Shown one piece after another: positions 63,385 through 64,000 of a stretch of 64,000 nt of DNA. Below the pieces are notes generated by a model. It saw only the letters and a program-made list of their open reading frames with translations. It had not been told where the DNA came from and did no database searches. Source of the stretch: Globisporangium splendens (taxonomy: Eukaryota > Oomycota > Peronosporomycetes > Pythiales > Pythiaceae); the NCBI GenBank assembly GCA_006386115.1, contig VFIW01000111.1:156971-220970 (forward strand), written 5' to 3'. A program made the position numbers and the translations under genes. Each line of letters opens with the position of its first letter. The stretch's first letter is position 1.

Positions 63385-64000
63385 TCACTTTCGTTTCTTC
63401 TTGGCGTTGAGCTTTTCACGGTAAAACTTGATGAATGCGACCGTGCCGTCAAACTCCTTGAGTAACGCGTCGAACGCGGCTTCAAATGCTTGAAAGTCGC
63501 CGACGTCGCTCTCGGCGATCTCGTGCATGAGCTTCGCGACCTGGACTTGGACCCTCCGCGCACATACAAACTCGGACGCACGCGCCGTGAACTCGAGGAT
63601 CTCGACCAGGGACCCGCGGTTGTACGTTTCCATCGCGCGATGCAAGTTCGGGATCATCTGCGTCTCACAGAGTTCCACGTACCCTTCGAGCATCTCGCCC
63701 ACGGCCGCGCGGTTCTGCAAGTACACTTCCATCATCGCTTTCGTGTCGATCGGCGCAATCATTTCCATCTCCTGCTCAGATGGGAGCATGCGGTGTCTTT
63801 GTCTCAGGTCGGACGCTTCTGGATCCACTGGGTTCCCAAAGACATCGAAGCCGTCACCTGGGTACTCGATGGGGCATGTGCGACTATCGAACGTGAAGGT
63901 CTCGCCCACGCCTTGCTCCTGTGCGAGTTGTTCCACACGCGAGTATGGCTTTCGGCCGCCTCGGCGGGTTGCATTGCTGAACAGCTCTTCATGCATCCTC
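63385..64000 (-). CDS. Helical protein of unknown function, possibly partial
   Basis: Open frame of 203 residues from ATG 63996 to a stop at 63385. The window ends 4 bp upstream, so it may be the last exon of a longer gene. The first ~90 residues are irregular ('FTFDSRTCPIEYPGDGFDVFGNPVDPEASDLRQRHRML', quoted for composition only). The last ~110 form helices ('AVGEMLEGYVELCETQMIPNLHRAMET', 'GSLVEILEFTARASEFVCARRVQVQVAKLMHEI') in the size and order of a histidine-phosphotransfer (HPt) bundle, but the HxxKG phosphoacceptor is absent. The C-terminus is basic (KKKRK). Identification as HPt-like is a guess. Confidence 0.6.
   Translation of the reverse strand, partial: RMHEELFSNATRRGGRKPYSRVEQLAQEQGVGETFTFDSRTCPIEYPGDGFDVFGNPVDPEASDLRQRHRMLPSEQEMEMIAPIDTKAMMEVYLQNRAAVGEMLEGYVELCETQMIPNLHRAMETYNRGSLVEILEFTARASEFVCARRVQVQVAKLMHEIAESDVGDFQAFEAAFDALLKEFDGTVAFIKFYREKLNAKKKRK

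Noticed and set aside
1..64000. Search for tRNA genes, rRNA, CRISPR arrays or viral insertions
   Set aside because: No cloverleaf with A and B boxes, rRNA core sequence, regular spacer array or viral structural gene was recognised by eye; a tRNA scan would settle the first.

Overview
The window looks like nuclear DNA of a flagellated, plastid-lacking stramenopile, most likely an oomycete. Genes are compact, lie on both strands, and carry short introns (about 45-100 nt, GT..AG). Two gene copies match the ciliary radial-spoke protein CFAP61. Heme synthesis uses a mitochondrial-type ALA synthase (C4 route). The multigene families and the MULE and LINE debris are of the kind seen in oomycetes. 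I cannot name the genus. Exon models were built by hand; for spliced genes I checked that the summed exon lengths keep the frame.

Left part (1-15.9 kb). A partial phytanoyl-CoA dioxygenase-family gene runs off the left edge. Two tandem copies of a CFAP61 gene follow, each with two adenylate kinase domains set inside the CFAP61 N-terminal region. Copy 1 (4500-7246) is open but stops after the N-terminal region. Copy 2 (7648-11523) reaches the CFAP61 C-terminus but has two frameshifts and a large internal deletion. The pair is bracketed by two broken genes with matching N-termini (YKRATA/FLDWLLLAR, DUF6604-like), one on each strand and pointing inward. A long ankyrin-repeat gene follows.

Middle part (15.9-39 kb). 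A TMX2-type thioredoxin-like ER protein and a four-pass membrane protein lie in tandem, facing a coiled-coil gene. Next come transposon debris (MULE transposase C-terminus; a LINE whose reverse transcriptase is missing) and a poorly resolved multi-exon orphan gene. Conserved housekeeping genes follow: a RidA-family protein, an ISCA2-type Fe-S assembly protein and ATG16. After these lie decayed membrane-protein paralogs, including a convergent inverted pair, and an NSUN-type RNA cytosine-5 methyltransferase.

Right part (39-64 kb). This is the densest conserved stretch: argininosuccinate lyase, mitochondrial ribosomal protein bS21m, GET3 (tail-anchored protein targeting), the splicing factor YJU2/CCDC94, ALA synthase with two Cys-Pro heme-type motifs in its presequence, and MCTS1. 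A local family built on a shared 'VPPGxLG' PDZ-like module follows: a CaMK-like kinase with one such module and two proteins with two modules plus a DUSP-like domain. Two tandem SDR dehydrogenases and a partial unidentified helical protein end the window.

I found no tRNA, rRNA or CRISPR. The most unusual feature is the CFAP61-adenylate kinase fusion pair, which would place nucleotide-balancing enzymes in a radial-spoke base protein. The shuffled PDZ-like/kinase/DUSP family is second.
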